A stretch of 35,897 bases of DNA from an uncultured Methylococcaceae bacterium (GCA_903863905.1 CAIPDT010000167.1:1-35897); one strand, 5' to 3'; shown: positions 17,986 to 27,521, counted from the first letter of the stretch. Notes: generated from the sequence alone by a model not told the origin. Numbers and translations: made by a program.

Positions 17986-19266
17986 ATGGCACGTATAGTT
18001 GTTTTAGGTGCGGGCATTGGCGGTGTACCAATGGCTTATGAAATGAAAGAAACGGTAGGTAAAGCGCATGAGGTGATTGTAATCTCCGATAGCCCAACGT
18101 TTCACTTTGTCCCTTCTAATCCTTGGGTTCCACCCAAGTGGCGTAAACCGGAAGACTTAAAAATTGAGTTGGCACCGGTCATGAAAAAGAAAGGGATCGA
18201 ATTTATTCAAAAGGCCGCAGTAAAGATAGAGCCTATTAACAATCAAGTGTTATTGGATGATGGTTCTGCGGTGGCTTATGATTATTTAATTATCGCCACG
18301 GGCCCTCGTTTAGCGTTTGATGAAATTCCGGGGTTAGGCCCTGATGGTTTTACCTCTTCAGTCTGTCATGTGGATCATGCTGCCGTAGCTGCACAAGACT
18401 GGGATAAGTTTATGGAAAACCCAGGCCCTATTATTATTGGAGCCGTGCAGGGCGCGTCTTGTTATGGCCCCGCTTATGAATATTTAATGATTCTGGAAAC
18501 CGAGTTACGTAGACGTAAAGTACGTGATAAAGTCCCTATGACGTTTGTAACCGCCGAACCTTATATTGGTCATTTAGGTTTAGGTGGCGTGGGTGATACA
18601 AAAGGCTTATTAGAAAGTGCGTTACGTGATAAATCTATTAAATGGATCACCAATGCCAAGGTCGATAAGATCGAAGAAGGCATGATGTTTGTCACGGAAG
18701 TGGATGATGACGGTGTTGATAAGAAAAAACATGAACTCCCGTTCAAACATTCGATGATGCTCCCTGCGTTTACAGGCATTGACGCTGTTCGTCATGAGGC
18801 GGCTCCTGGCTTAGTCAATCCACGCGGTTTTGTTTTGATTGATGAGCATCAACGTAATCCAACCTATAAAAATATTTATTCAGTCGGGGTTTGTGTGGCT
18901 TTACCGCCTGTTGAAAAGACCCCCTTACCGGTGGGTACTCCAAAAACCGGTTATATGATTGAATCGATGGTGACCACCACAGCACATAACATTGCCGAGG
19001 AATTAGTCGGTAAAGAACCGTCTCATCATCCTACCTTAAATGCACTGTGTTTAGCGGATTTTGGTGATTCTGGGGTGGCTTTTTTGGCAATGCCGCAAAT
19101 TCCACCGCGTAATGTAACGTGGTCAGCCCATGGTAGATGGGTACATATTGCTAAGATTGGTTTTGAAAAATACTTTATGCGTAAAGTCAGAAAAGGCATT
19201 AGTGAACCCTACTATGAAAGACTCATGCTTAAAATAATGGGCGTGGTGCGTGTTAAAGGACACTAA
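17986..19266 (+). CDS. sqr: sulfide:quinone oxidoreductase
   Basis: A membrane-associated flavoprotein that oxidises sulfide to sulfane sulfur or polysulfide and reduces quinone. The sequence follows Acidithiobacillus ferrooxidans SQR throughout, including [16 protein letters not shown] and EPYIGHLG. It has the N-terminal FAD motif VLGAGIGG (residues 6-13) and all three catalytic cysteines at C127 (SVCHVDHA), C159 (GASCYGP) and C355 (NALCLADFG). An additional C303 is present. The C-terminal region ([15 protein letters not shown]) matches the membrane-binding helices. The length (426) is normal. GAGGAG lies 8 bases before the ATG. The next gene, a small membrane protein, starts 1 base after its stop. 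Confidence 0.95.
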   Translation: MARIVVLGAGIGGVPMAYEMKETVGKAHEVIVISDSPTFHFVPSNPWVPPKWRKPEDLKIELAPVMKKKGIEFIQKAAVKIEPINNQVLLDDGSAVAYDYLIIATGPRLAFDEIPGLGPDGFTSSVCHVDHAAVAAQDWDKFMENPGPIIIGAVQGASCYGPAYEYLMILETELRRRKVRDKVPMTFVTAEPYIGHLGLGGVGDTKGLLESALRDKSIKWITNAKVDKIEEGMMFVTEVDDDGVDKKKHELPFKHSMMLPAFTGIDAVRHEAAPGLVNPRGFVLIDEHQRNPTYKNIYSVGVCVALPPVEKTPLPVGTPKTGYMIESMVTTTAHNIAEELVGKEPSHHPTLNALCLADFGDSGVAFLAMPQIPPRNVTWSAHGRWVHIAKIGFEKYFMRKVRKGISEPYYERLMLKIMGVVRVKGH

Positions 19267-19267
19267 G

Positions 19268-19468
19268 ATGAATGTCGATAGAATCGTATTGGCTGTAGCC
19301 GGTAGCTTTATTTTATTGAGTTTAGTGCTGGCACATTATCATTCCGAACTGTGGTTATGGTTTACCGCTTTTGTAGGCGTTAATCTATTTCAATCTGCAT
19401 TTACCGGCTTTTGTCCTATGGCCATCATTCTTAAAAAATTGGGCATTAAGTCGGGTTGCGCCTTCTGA
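19268..19468 (+). CDS. DUF2892 (YgaP transmembrane-domain-like) small membrane protein
   Basis: A 66-residue protein with two membrane helices (about 6-25 and 29-48), of the DUF2892 family related to the membrane part of the rhodanese YgaP. The motif [13 protein letters not shown] is typical, and cysteines at residues 49 and 64 flank the C-terminal segment. The start is the ATG at 19268, preceded by AAAGGA; a GTG in frame at 19250 lies inside sqr and has no ribosome site. It is coupled to sqr with a 1-base gap. This pairing occurs in sulfur-metabolism clusters and suggests a role near sulfane sulfur, with no known activity. Confidence 0.85.
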   Translation: MNVDRIVLAVAGSFILLSLVLAHYHSELWLWFTAFVGVNLFQSAFTGFCPMAIILKKLGIKSGCAF

Positions 19469-19500
19469 TGACTTAAACGTCATTATAAAGAGATAGTTTT

Positions 19501-19529
19501 AATCCATGCTGTTCTAAATAGCATGGGTT
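19501..19529 (+). terminator. possible terminator hairpin after sqr-DUF2892
   Basis: A 10-bp stem including one G-U pair (arms 19501-19510 and 19520-19529) with a 9-base loop lies 32 bases after the DUF2892 gene. No T-run follows, so it may be a Rho-independent terminator of poor quality or only an RNA structure separating this pair from the efflux operon. Confidence 0.4.
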
Positions 19530-19574
19530 ATGACTAGGATTTAAATAAAGGTATTCAGACTTTTCGGAAAGACC

Positions 19575-20975
19575 ATGTATAAAACAAATACGCATCCGTG
19601 TGTGAGCAGTTTTTTAGCTCTGTTTTTAGTATCTACTGCCACATTAGCAGCGGATTTTACTTCTTCTAAACAGAGTGAAAAAACCGCTATTAATCAAGTA
19701 GTCGGACAATCAATCACCTTAGATCAAGCCATTGATTACGCTTTAGCTAATAACCCCGATCTACAAATTGCTGTTGAAAGGATTAATCAAGCAGATGCTC
19801 AATTAGGCGTGGCTTTATCTGCATTTTATCCCCAAATTTCAACAAAAGTAACGTATGAAACCTCTAATAATCCGGCTCAAGTCTTTGCGATGATTGTGGC
19901 ACAGCGTGATTTTAATAATCCGGGTTCTATCGCTAATATTAATAATCCGGGCTACCGGCAAAATTTTCGTCCTGAAATAATAGGCAAGTTATCGTTGTTT
20001 AGGGGCGGACAAGACTATCAAAATAGTAAAGCGGCGGCTTTAGGTATAGAAGCGGCCGAATTTGAACGCTCATCTATTCGTAATGCCTTAATTCAAGCAG
20101 TAAATTCAACTTATTACGCGTATTTAGCCGCTTTAGAAGCTCAACAGGTTGCTCAACAAGCTGTGATAGCGATTGAGAGTGAGTTAAAACAAACCCAGTT
20201 AAAACAAGCTGCAGGTACTGTGCTTAAATCTGAAGTGTTATCGTTAGACGTTAAATTAGCTGAAGCACAAGAAGCCCAAATTAGAGCAGCGAACGGCATT
20301 GAGTCTGCAAAAGTAGGGATGGCCAATTTATTAGGTTTACCTAGTCAGCAAGTGTTTAGTATCTCTCCAGCGTCTTCTATTTTTGTGGCGCCTAAGTTAA
20401 CGTCATCTTTTAATGAGTTATTTGAGCAAGCGCTGGCTCAAAGACCTGAAGTGAAAGCGGCTGCTAATCAGTTGGAAATAGCGACACGAAAGGTAAAAAG
20501 TGCAAGAGGTGCTTATTTACCAAAAGCAGATGCGTATGTGAGTTATGGTCAAAATAGTCAGACACCCGATTTTTCAAGTAGTAAAGACAATGTAACTGCC
20601 GGTATTGCCGTTGAGATGGATCTTTTTTCTGGTTTTAATACCCAGCAACAACTTAGAACGGCCGAATTAAAAGTAGCAGAAGCCACCGAAACAGAACGTA
20701 AAACTAAATTAGCCATTGAACAAGAAGTTAAAATGGCTTATTTAAAACTTCAGGAAGGTTTAGCTCGTTTAAATGTAACAGATAAGTCAGTTCAGGCCGC
20801 AGATGAGGCTTTACGATTAGTTAAGGAAGAAAGACACGCCGAGGTAGTCACTGTTACCCGTTATATTGAAGCCGAGGTTGCTAGAAACACGGCTCAATCA
20901 AATTCTATTGCCGCCCATTATGATGTGTTGAGTGCTGAAGCGGCTTTAAAAAAAGCGATAGGCACTTGGAAATAA
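19575..20975 (+). CDS. TolC-family outer-membrane efflux protein
   Basis: The outer-membrane channel of a tripartite efflux system (466 residues). A signal peptide with likely cleavage after ATLA (about residue 25) is followed by two repeated outer-membrane-efflux-protein halves, each starting with a helix pair (ALANNPDLQIAVERINQADAQLGVALS and ALAQRPEVKAAANQLEIATRKVKSARG). Repeated Gln/Ala-rich coiled-coil segments are seen. It is followed 10 bases later by the membrane-fusion adaptor. The substrate cannot be inferred from sequence. Confidence 0.92.
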   Translation: MYKTNTHPCVSSFLALFLVSTATLAADFTSSKQSEKTAINQVVGQSITLDQAIDYALANNPDLQIAVERINQADAQLGVALSAFYPQISTKVTYETSNNPAQVFAMIVAQRDFNNPGSIANINNPGYRQNFRPEIIGKLSLFRGGQDYQNSKAAALGIEAAEFERSSIRNALIQAVNSTYYAYLAALEAQQVAQQAVIAIESELKQTQLKQAAGTVLKSEVLSLDVKLAEAQEAQIRAANGIESAKVGMANLLGLPSQQVFSISPASSIFVAPKLTSSFNELFEQALAQRPEVKAAANQLEIATRKVKSARGAYLPKADAYVSYGQNSQTPDFSSSKDNVTAGIAVEMDLFSGFNTQQQLRTAELKVAEATETERKTKLAIEQEVKMAYLKLQEGLARLNVTDKSVQAADEALRLVKEERHAEVVTVTRYIEAEVARNTAQSNSIAAHYDVLSAEAALKKAIGTWK

Positions 20976-20985
20976 AGGAACACTT

Positions 20986-22071
20986 ATGTCACACACTGAA
21001 TCAAAAAATATTAATAAATTGATCGCTATTACCGGAACTGTATTAGCACTGATCTTATTGTTACTGTATATGCAAGGGAGTTTCGTCAGTAAAGTGTCAC
21101 CCGGGGTGAGCGCAACCGCACAGGATATCAGTACAACGAGCGTCTTAACGAGTCAGGTCGTTAAACAGCAAGTGGACGATATAGTGACATGGCCTGGTAC
21201 CGTAAAATCAAGAACAGTGGCTAATATTGCACCTAAGATGACCGCGCGGATTATTGATATAAAAGTTCATGCCAGTGATAAAGTCAAACAAGGTGATGTG
21301 CTGGTGCAGTTAGATGAGCGTGATATTGTTGCAAAAGAACAAGCGGCATCGGCGGTGTTAGCAGGCGCTACGGCACAAAGTAATCGAGCTAAAGCAGATA
21401 GGGAGCGTATTGAAGGCTTGTATGCTAAAGAAGCGGCAACACGTGAAAATCTTGATGGCAGGGTGGCTCAAGATAAAACGGCCCAAGCTCAAGTGACTCA
21501 AGCGAATAGTGCCTTGAATGAAGTAAGATCACAACATGCGGATGCTGTCTTAAGAGCGCCTTTTGATGGTGTGATTTTAAAGCGTTTTAAAGAGCCCGGG
21601 GATATGGGTTTACCCGGTGTGCCTGTTTTAGCTTTACAAGCGCCACAAGGTTTACGCTTAGAAGCCGATGTGCCTACCGGTTGTGCGGGGCGCTATACGA
21701 TAGCCATGCCTGTTACCGTGCGTATTGATGCGTTGGGGCAAACCGTAACGGCTTATATTGATGAAATTAGTCCTGATGTAGATACCCAAACTAGAACCCA
21801 ATTGATTAAAGTGACTTTGCCGGCCATGAAGAATTTGCAAGCCGGTTATTTTGGGTGGTTAGAACAGGCGTGTGCGCAACATGAGGCCTTATTAATTCCT
21901 AAGAGTGCTGTTCAACATATAGGTCAATTAGAGGCGGTTAAGGTATTAGCAGAAGGGCATTTCAGTCTGCGTCATATTAGAACAGCTAAAACCTTTGGTG
22001 AGCAGATTGAAGTTATTTCTGGCTTAACCCAGGGTGAAGTGGTCGTAACTCATCCTCAGCAGGCACAATGA
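20986..22071 (+). CDS. RND efflux periplasmic adaptor subunit
   Basis: A HlyD/AcrA-type membrane-fusion protein (361 residues) bridging the pump and the TolC channel. An uncleaved N-terminal membrane helix at about residues 12-30 precedes the lipoyl-like barrel (VKSRTVANIAPKMTARIIDIKVHASDKVKQGD), a helical hairpin (about 110-180), and the returning half (LRAPFDGVILKRFKEPGD). AAAGGAACACTT precedes the ATG, and the stop overlaps the pump gene start. Confidence 0.92.
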   Translation: MSHTESKNINKLIAITGTVLALILLLLYMQGSFVSKVSPGVSATAQDISTTSVLTSQVVKQQVDDIVTWPGTVKSRTVANIAPKMTARIIDIKVHASDKVKQGDVLVQLDERDIVAKEQAASAVLAGATAQSNRAKADRERIEGLYAKEAATRENLDGRVAQDKTAQAQVTQANSALNEVRSQHADAVLRAPFDGVILKRFKEPGDMGLPGVPVLALQAPQGLRLEADVPTGCAGRYTIAMPVTVRIDALGQTVTAYIDEISPDVDTQTRTQLIKVTLPAMKNLQAGYFGWLEQACAQHEALLIPKSAVQHIGQLEAVKVLAEGHFSLRHIRTAKTFGEQIEVISGLTQGEVVVTHPQQAQ

Positions 22072-25000
22072 TGGCAGATTCACAAAACACAAAGCCACGC
22101 CGTGGCTTGACCACTAAGATTGTTGAAATCTTTACGACGTCTCAGTTATCTATTCTATTTTTAATTATTTCTTTGTTAGCGGGGGCGGCGGCGTTAACGT
22201 TAACAGCGCGTGAAGAAGATCCGCAAATTGTTGTGCCGGTGATGGATGTATTAATTGAGTATCCAGGTGCATCGAGTGAAGAAGTAGAAAAGTTAGTTGC
22301 TACGCCTTTAGAAGTGTTGCTTAAACAAATTGAAGGGGTGGAGTATGTGTACTCTATCTCTAGACCGGGCGCGGCGATTGTAACGGTGCGCTATTTAGTC
22401 GGGCAATCCTTTGAAGATAGCTTGGTTAAAACGTGGGATCGGTTGATGTCTAATCAGCATCTTATTCCGGCGGGTGTGACGCATTGGAAAGTCGCACCTG
22501 TCGAAATTGATAATGTGCCGATTGTATTATTTTCTCTTTCGTCGCAAAGTTCAAACATCGATGCCATGGCGTTGCGCCGTATTGCAGATGAGTTAATCGT
22601 TTCGTTACGAACCGTGTCTGATGTCGGTAAAAGTTGGGTCGAGGGTGGTGAAGAACGCCAAGTGTCTATCTATGCAAATCCTGCCAGTTTAGCGGCTTAT
22701 AACTTAACGGTGTTGGATATTACCCAAGCGCTGATCCGTGCTAATGTCAATATTCAAGCAGGGAGTCTTGAGCGTAATAATCAGGAACTTTTATTAGAAG
22801 TCGGGCCCTATTTTAAAGCGGCTGATGAAGTCAGTTCGCTGATTGTAAAGAATGTTGAGGGACGTCCGGTTTATTTACGTGATGTGGCACGTATTGAAGA
22901 AGGTGCGGCGGATGTCGATCATTATACCCGTATAGGTTTTGGCCCCGCTGTGGCAGACATGCCAACGGTAGGGACTGCTTCGGGTGCTCAACCGCAAATA
23001 GGTCAAGAGCGTTCAATGGTGACGGTGGCGATTGCTAAACGTAAAGGCAGTAATGCCGTAGACGTAGCTAAAGCAGTGATTGCAAATGCAGACAGTCTAA
23101 GGGGGTCTGTGATTCCTGAAGACGTTTTATTAACCATTACCCGAGATTATGGTGAAACCGCTAATCATAAAGTTAATGAATTGGTTAAGCACTTAAGTTT
23201 CGCTATTGTTATTATAGTCGTGCTATTGGCCTTTTCTTTAGGGTTAAAAGAGTCCTTTATTGTGTCTATTGCGGTACCCATGACCTTAGCTTTGACTTTG
23301 TTGTTGGATTATATCTCGGGTTATAGTATCAATCGAGTTACTTTGTTTGCGTTGATTTTATCCTTAGGTTTATTGGTTGATGATCCTATCGTAGATGTGG
23401 AAAATATTCATCGGCATTATAAATTACGCAAAGAATCGCCCTTACAAGCCTTATTAACTGCGGTTGATGAAGTAAGGCCGCCCACTATATTGGCGACCTT
23501 TACCGTTATTGTGTCCTTTTTACCGATGTTTTTTATCACCGGAATGATGGGGCCTTATATGGCACCGATGGCCTTTAATGTGCCAATTGCTATGATTGTG
23601 TCTTTAATCGTGGCTTTTACCGTAACACCCTGGGCGAGTTTTAAATTACTGCAAGGTGAATATCATAAACATAGTGATGAAGCGCCTGAAGATTTCAAGC
23701 AGGGTTTGATTTATAAAGTATACCGCTCTGCCTTAGGGCCTTTATTAGCGACGACGGGTCGGGCTAAATTGTTTTTATTGATTGTGTTAATTGCGTTTGT
23801 GGGTTCAACGATGTTAGCGGTGACCCGTGCAGTGCCGCTTAAGCTATTACCGTTTGATAATAAAAATGAATTGCAAATTATGATCGATATGCCTCAGGGC
23901 GCGAGTTTAGAAAAAACAGATCAAGTGGCGCGTGCTTTAGGCAGTTATTTTGCCACCGTGAATGAAGTGACAGATTATCAAACCTATACGGGGTTGGCGG
24001 CTCCTATGGATTTTAATGGCATGGTTCGACATTATTATCTGCGTAGTGGGGGCTATTTAGGGGAGGTTAGGCTTAATTTATTACCTAAAGATCAGCGTGA
24101 GCAACAGTCGCATGAAATTGCTTTACGAATTAGACCTGAGATAGAAAAAATCGCTAAACAATATGGCGCTAACCTTAAGATTGTAGAAATACCACCTGGC
24201 CCGCCTGTGCTTGCTGATTTAGTGGCTGAAGTTTATGGTCCACCAGAAGCGAGTATCAATGATTTGGTCACTGTGTCTAAACGAGTGAGAGCAGATATGG
24301 AAAAAACCGAAGGGGTGGTTGATGTTGATGATTTCTCTGAAACGCCTCATGATAAAATTCGTTTTGACTTAAATCGAGATAAGGCGGCGTTATCGGGTGT
24401 CAGTGTTGATCAAGTTGCCAAAACCTTACGCATCGCGCTGGCGGGTCAACAAGTTGGAACTATTCATATCGACAGTGAACGGCAGCCTTTAGCGGTGCAA
24501 TTACAATTACCTCGGGCTTTGCGGTCATCAGAATTTGATTTGATGGCGCTGCGCGTCAGAACGGATAAAGGCGGCTTAATTCCTTTAAGTGAAGTGGGTA
24601 CGGTGACAACTCTAATTGAAGATCAGCCCATTTATCATAAGAATTTACAACGGGTGGCTTATGTGGTTGCCGGGATGGCGGGACGGAGTCCGGTTGAAGC
24701 AGTTTTTGATTTAAATGATACGTTTGCGGAACGCCCTTTGCCGACGGGATATAAAGCGGAATTAGCGGGTGAGGGCGAGTGGAAAATTACGGTTGACGTG
24801 TTTCGTGATTTAGGACTGGCGTTTGCGGCGGCCTTAGTGATGATTTATGTATTATTAGTGGGGCAAACGGGTTCTTTAACGGTGCCTTTGGTGATGATGA
24901 TTGCCATTCCTTTGACCGTGATTGGTATTATGCCAGGCTTTTGGATACTCAATCAGTTGATGGCGTCCCCCATTGGCGCGTATCCTAACCCTATCTATTT

Positions 25001-25328
25001 TACCGCTACTGCGATGATTGGGATGATTGCTTTGGCGGGGATAGTGGTGCGTAATTCAATTATCTTAATCGATTTTATTGAGCGTATACGAGCCCGAGCT
25101 GATGTGACTTTAACAGAGGCTTTAATTGAAGCAGGGGCTATACGTCTTCGACCTATCTTTTTAACCGCCGGTGCCGCTATGTTTGGGGCTTTTGTGATTA
25201 TCTTAGATCCCATATTTTCCGGTTTAGCGTGGAGTTTTATCTTTGGTATTTTTGCGTCAACGTTGTTTTCTTTGTTAGTTATTCCAGTGGTTTATTTTTT
25301 GATTAATAGAGATAAAACGATAGCGTGA
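22068..25328 (+). CDS. RND efflux pump, inner-membrane transporter (AcrB-like, HAE1 type)
   Basis: A 1086-residue proton-driven pump of the resistance-nodulation-division family. The N-terminus has the first membrane helix (about 25-47) followed by the usual porter-domain start (PGASSEEVEKLVATPLE). The proton-relay aspartates are present in membrane helix 4 as GLLVDDPIVDVENIH, which matches the hydrophobe/amphiphile class rather than the heavy-metal CusA class. The second half repeats the architecture, ending in several helices (GIVVRNSIILIDFI). It overlaps the adaptor gene by 4 bases (ATGATG). The next element is a long palindrome at 25420. Confidence 0.94.
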   Translation: MMADSQNTKPRRGLTTKIVEIFTTSQLSILFLIISLLAGAAALTLTAREEDPQIVVPVMDVLIEYPGASSEEVEKLVATPLEVLLKQIEGVEYVYSISRPGAAIVTVRYLVGQSFEDSLVKTWDRLMSNQHLIPAGVTHWKVAPVEIDNVPIVLFSLSSQSSNIDAMALRRIADELIVSLRTVSDVGKSWVEGGEERQVSIYANPASLAAYNLTVLDITQALIRANVNIQAGSLERNNQELLLEVGPYFKAADEVSSLIVKNVEGRPVYLRDVARIEEGAADVDHYTRIGFGPAVADMPTVGTASGAQPQIGQERSMVTVAIAKRKGSNAVDVAKAVIANADSLRGSVIPEDVLLTITRDYGETANHKVNELVKHLSFAIVIIVVLLAFSLGLKESFIVSIAVPMTLALTLLLDYISGYSINRVTLFALILSLGLLVDDPIVDVENIHRHYKLRKESPLQALLTAVDEVRPPTILATFTVIVSFLPMFFITGMMGPYMAPMAFNVPIAMIVSLIVAFTVTPWASFKLLQGEYHKHSDEAPEDFKQGLIYKVYRSALGPLLATTGRAKLFLLIVLIAFVGSTMLAVTRAVPLKLLPFDNKNELQIMIDMPQGASLEKTDQVARALGSYFATVNEVTDYQTYTGLAAPMDFNGMVRHYYLRSGGYLGEVRLNLLPKDQREQQSHEIALRIRPEIEKIAKQYGANLKIVEIPPGPPVLADLVAEVYGPPEASINDLVTVSKRVRADMEKTEGVVDVDDFSETPHDKIRFDLNRDKAALSGVSVDQVAKTLRIALAGQQVGTIHIDSERQPLAVQLQLPRALRSSEFDLMALRVRTDKGGLIPLSEVGTVTTLIEDQPIYHKNLQRVAYVVAGMAGRSPVEAVFDLNDTFAERPLPTGYKAELAGEGEWKITVDVFRDLGLAFAAALVMIYVLLVGQTGSLTVPLVMMIAIPLTVIGIMPGFWILNQLMASPIGAYPNPIYFTATAMIGMIALAGIVVRNSIILIDFIERIRARADVTLTEALIEAGAIRLRPIFLTAGAAMFGAFVIILDPIFSGLAWSFIFGIFASTLFSLLVIPVVYFLINRDKTIA

Positions 25329-25419
25329 TGATGGTGTTAATTTGATTAGAGCGTGGAGAGTGTTGTATAAATGGGCGACAATTATTCTTCAGTAGGCCAT
25401 ATTACTTTATTCCTTATGC

Positions 25420-25470
25420 AAACGCCCCTAATACTGCATCAGAACTTGCTATGCAGTATTAGGGGCGTTT
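25420..25470. terminator. 20-bp perfect inverted repeat, probable bidirectional terminator
   Basis: Arms at 25420-25439 and 25451-25470 are perfectly complementary over 20 bp, with an 11-base loop. The repeat lies between the convergent RND pump gene and the carbonic anhydrase gene, 91 and 23 bases from their stops. The stem contains a GC-rich block (CGCCCC/GGGGCG) and ends AAA/TTT at its base, so it can form in either transcript, though neither side has a long T-run. The length and perfection of the stem exceed the usual terminator. Confidence 0.7.
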
Positions 25471-25493
25471 AGATTTGACTTCTATTGAATCTT

Positions 25494-26075
25494 TTAGCTT
25501 ACTTTACCTGCTTCAGTTGCAGCAGGTACTTCAAGCAAATTGCCGGTAGTGCATTCATAGATATAGCCATAAACCGGGATATCAGAGGGGACTAATGGAT
25601 GATTTTTAATTCTTAAGACATCTTCCAGCACACTGGCAGATTGTTCTTTTATGGTTAACCAGTTGATATAACGACCTTCCGCTGAGCCATGTCCCTCACA
25701 GCAATCTTGCCAGCCATTTTCATCAATTGAGGCTGTTTTTAAGCTACTTGCCAACAAATCGCTCATGATTTCGTTATTAAATAACTCCATGCCGCAATTT
25801 GTATGGTGAATAACAAACCATTCACGAGTGCCTAGTAATTTATATGAAATAACTAATGAGCGAATGGCGTCATCACTTGCGCGACCACCGGCATTACGAA
25901 TAACGTGTGCATCGCCTTCTGACAAACCTGCATATTTAGCCGGATCTAAACGCGCATCCATACAGGTTAAGATAGCAAACTGTCTAGCGGGTGGCAGTGC
26001 TAATTCACCTTTGTCACCAAAGTTATTGACATAATCTCTGTTGGCAGATAAAACCTCATTAAGAATTTTGCTCAT
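25494..26075 (-). CDS. beta-class carbonic anhydrase
   Basis: A zinc enzyme interconverting CO2 and bicarbonate (193 residues). The beta-class residues are visible: the zinc ligands C38, H91 and C94 (CMDARLD and HTNCGM) and the catalytic Asp-Arg dyad D40/R42. It also has [15 protein letters not shown], typical of the shorter prokaryotic subgroup. No signal peptide is present, so it is cytoplasmic. It is divergent from the lysR gene across 179 bases, so the regulator could act on either. Confidence 0.92.
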   Translation of the reverse strand: MSKILNEVLSANRDYVNNFGDKGELALPPARQFAILTCMDARLDPAKYAGLSEGDAHVIRNAGGRASDDAIRSLVISYKLLGTREWFVIHHTNCGMELFNNEIMSDLLASSLKTASIDENGWQDCCEGHGSAEGRYINWLTIKEQSASVLEDVLRIKNHPLVPSDIPVYGYIYECTTGNLLEVPAATEAGKVS

Positions 26076-26113
26076 AAGTCTCTCTTATTGTATTTTTATT
26101 AGGTAATAAAAAA

Positions 26114-26152
26114 CCGTTTTAACCAGTCAAATAAATTAACAGATTAAAACGG
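26114..26152. promoter_or_regulatory. 9-bp inverted repeat in the carbonic anhydrase/lysR intergenic region
   Basis: CCGTTTTAA (26114-26122) and TTAAAACGG (26144-26152) form a perfect 9-bp inverted repeat separated by 21 bases. It lies 38 bases upstream of the carbonic anhydrase start and may be a two-half-site operator or a leader hairpin of that gene. Confidence 0.4.
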
Positions 26153-26208
26153 CGTATAACTATCTCCGACTAAAAGTATACATTAATTAATATGCGTGAC
26201 AAATGGGG

Positions 26209-26243
26209 CTATAAATTTATAGAATATAAACTTTAAGTTTATA
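26209..26243 (+). promoter_or_regulatory. two adjacent palindromes upstream of lysR
   Basis: A perfect 14-bp palindrome (26209-26222, CTATAAATTTATAG) is followed 2 bases later by a perfect 19-base palindrome with a central T (26225-26243). The second ends 11 bases before the lysR ATG and shares the TATAAA/TTTATA half-sites of the first. This is a plausible operator for autoregulation; LysR proteins usually bind dyads of the T-N11-A kind. Confidence 0.5.
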
Positions 26244-26254
26244 ATAAACAGGTT

Positions 26255-27163
26255 ATGGATAAGTTAAATAACATGCGTGTATTTTGTCGCATTGTTGAAT
26301 TAGGTACATTTGCAGCAGTAGCTCGTGAAATGAATCTTTCAGCCATGATGATTAGTAAGTATATGACTCAGTTAGAAGAATCTCTGGGAGTTGCGTTGTT
26401 GAATAGAACGACTCGGCAAATAAGTTTAACGGAAGCAGGTGATATTTATTATCATCGCAGTAAGCAACTCATGGATGATTTTTCAGAATTGGATGAATAT
26501 ACTTCTCAACTAGGTCAGCGTGTTAAGGGTACTCTGAAAATAAGTGCGCCTATTGATTTTGGTGGGTTATATTTGGTCGGGGCCATTGATGCTTATCAGC
26601 GTCAATATCCAGATGTTAAAGTGTTGATGACTTTGCATAATAATCGGGTTGATCTAAGTAAAGGGAGTTTTGATTTATCACTGTTAGTCACAGTCAGTTT
26701 AGATTTAGGTGTTGTGGCTAGAAAATTGGCTGAAACTAAATTATGCACCTATGCATCACCTAATTATCTCAACCAGTACGGAACGCCAGAACATATTGAT
26801 CAATTGGCATTACATCGCTGTCTACTTTATATTGATACGCCTCATCATGATTATTGGTTATTTAAACAACATACTCAGGAAGTAAAAGTGAAGCCAAACT
26901 GGTATTTTTGTTCAAATAATGGGCGTGCCTTATGTCAAGCGGCGGCGTTGGGAATGGGCATTATTCAAGTGCCAGAAATATCAGCAGTCAATTATGTAGA
27001 ACAAGGAAAACTAATTGAAGTGTTACCGGATTTTCAAATTCCACCTATAACGATTTATGCAACCTATTTACAGCGGCGTTTTTTACCTGCCAAATTAACC
27101 ACCGTTGTTGATTTTATGGTTGCATATTTTGCAGAATTGAAGCCAACTGAAAAGTTTAATTGA
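26255..27163 (+). CDS. LysR-family transcriptional regulator
   Basis: A 302-residue regulator with the N-terminal winged helix-turn-helix (about residues 4-62, with FAAVAREMNLSAMMISKYMTQLEE and RTTRQISLTEAG) and a C-terminal periplasmic-binding-protein-like effector domain (about 90-295). It belongs to the large subgroup containing DsdC/AaeR-like proteins; the effector cannot be told. AACAGG is a weak ribosome site. The flanking genes are a carbonic anhydrase (divergent) and, 358 bases downstream, the multicopper oxidase/methanethiol oxidase cluster. Confidence 0.9.
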   Translation: MDKLNNMRVFCRIVELGTFAAVAREMNLSAMMISKYMTQLEESLGVALLNRTTRQISLTEAGDIYYHRSKQLMDDFSELDEYTSQLGQRVKGTLKISAPIDFGGLYLVGAIDAYQRQYPDVKVLMTLHNNRVDLSKGSFDLSLLVTVSLDLGVVARKLAETKLCTYASPNYLNQYGTPEHIDQLALHRCLLYIDTPHHDYWLFKQHTQEVKVKPNWYFCSNNGRALCQAAALGMGIIQVPEISAVNYVEQGKLIEVLPDFQIPPITIYATYLQRRFLPAKLTTVVDFMVAYFAELKPTEKFN

Positions 27164-27521
27164 AACAAATTTGTATTTTAGTTATTGATTAATAATATGA
27201 TTTTAATTTTTCATTGATTGGTTTGATAAGGGATATATCAACTGATTTCCTTCATGATTCTTTAATATGCTTAATTTGTTTTAAATAGTACTTACAAATA
27301 AGACGACCGGTCGCATAATATCGCCATGTAATTATTAAATCCAAGTAAAATCTTTTTTTTACACTAAACACCCGAAGTTAGGAGTACTATTAAGAAAAAA
27401 AGGAGAGGGCTAATACGTCAACCATTTTTTCTGGTACTGCATATCCAAAATAAGTGCTTTACAACACTTGATTCAAAAATGATTATTATAATAATGAGCC
27501 TATCAAGGCCTAGGAGAGGAA
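27164..27521. promoter_or_regulatory. 358-base leader region of the multicopper oxidase gene
   Basis: No gene is seen. A perfect 10-bp palindrome CGACCGGTCG at 27304-27313 stands out in AT-rich surroundings; GACCGGTC cores are common in operators of TetR-type repressors. A second palindrome, ATTATTATAATAAT, lies at 27482-27495, close to the start codon. A purine-rich stretch near 27400 (AAAAAAGGAGAGGG) resembles a ribosome site but opens no useful frame. The true ribosome site is AGGAGAGGAA directly before 27522. Confidence 0.45.

Noticed and set aside
19250-19267. Upstream start of the DUF2892 gene inside sqr
   Set aside because: There is no ribosome site, and the ATG at 19268 has one with normal spacing.
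22068-25328. Heavy-metal (CusA-type) RND pump, given the copper genes nearby
   Set aside because: Helix 4 has the DD pair of the HAE1 class and the metal-binding Met pattern of CusA is not seen.
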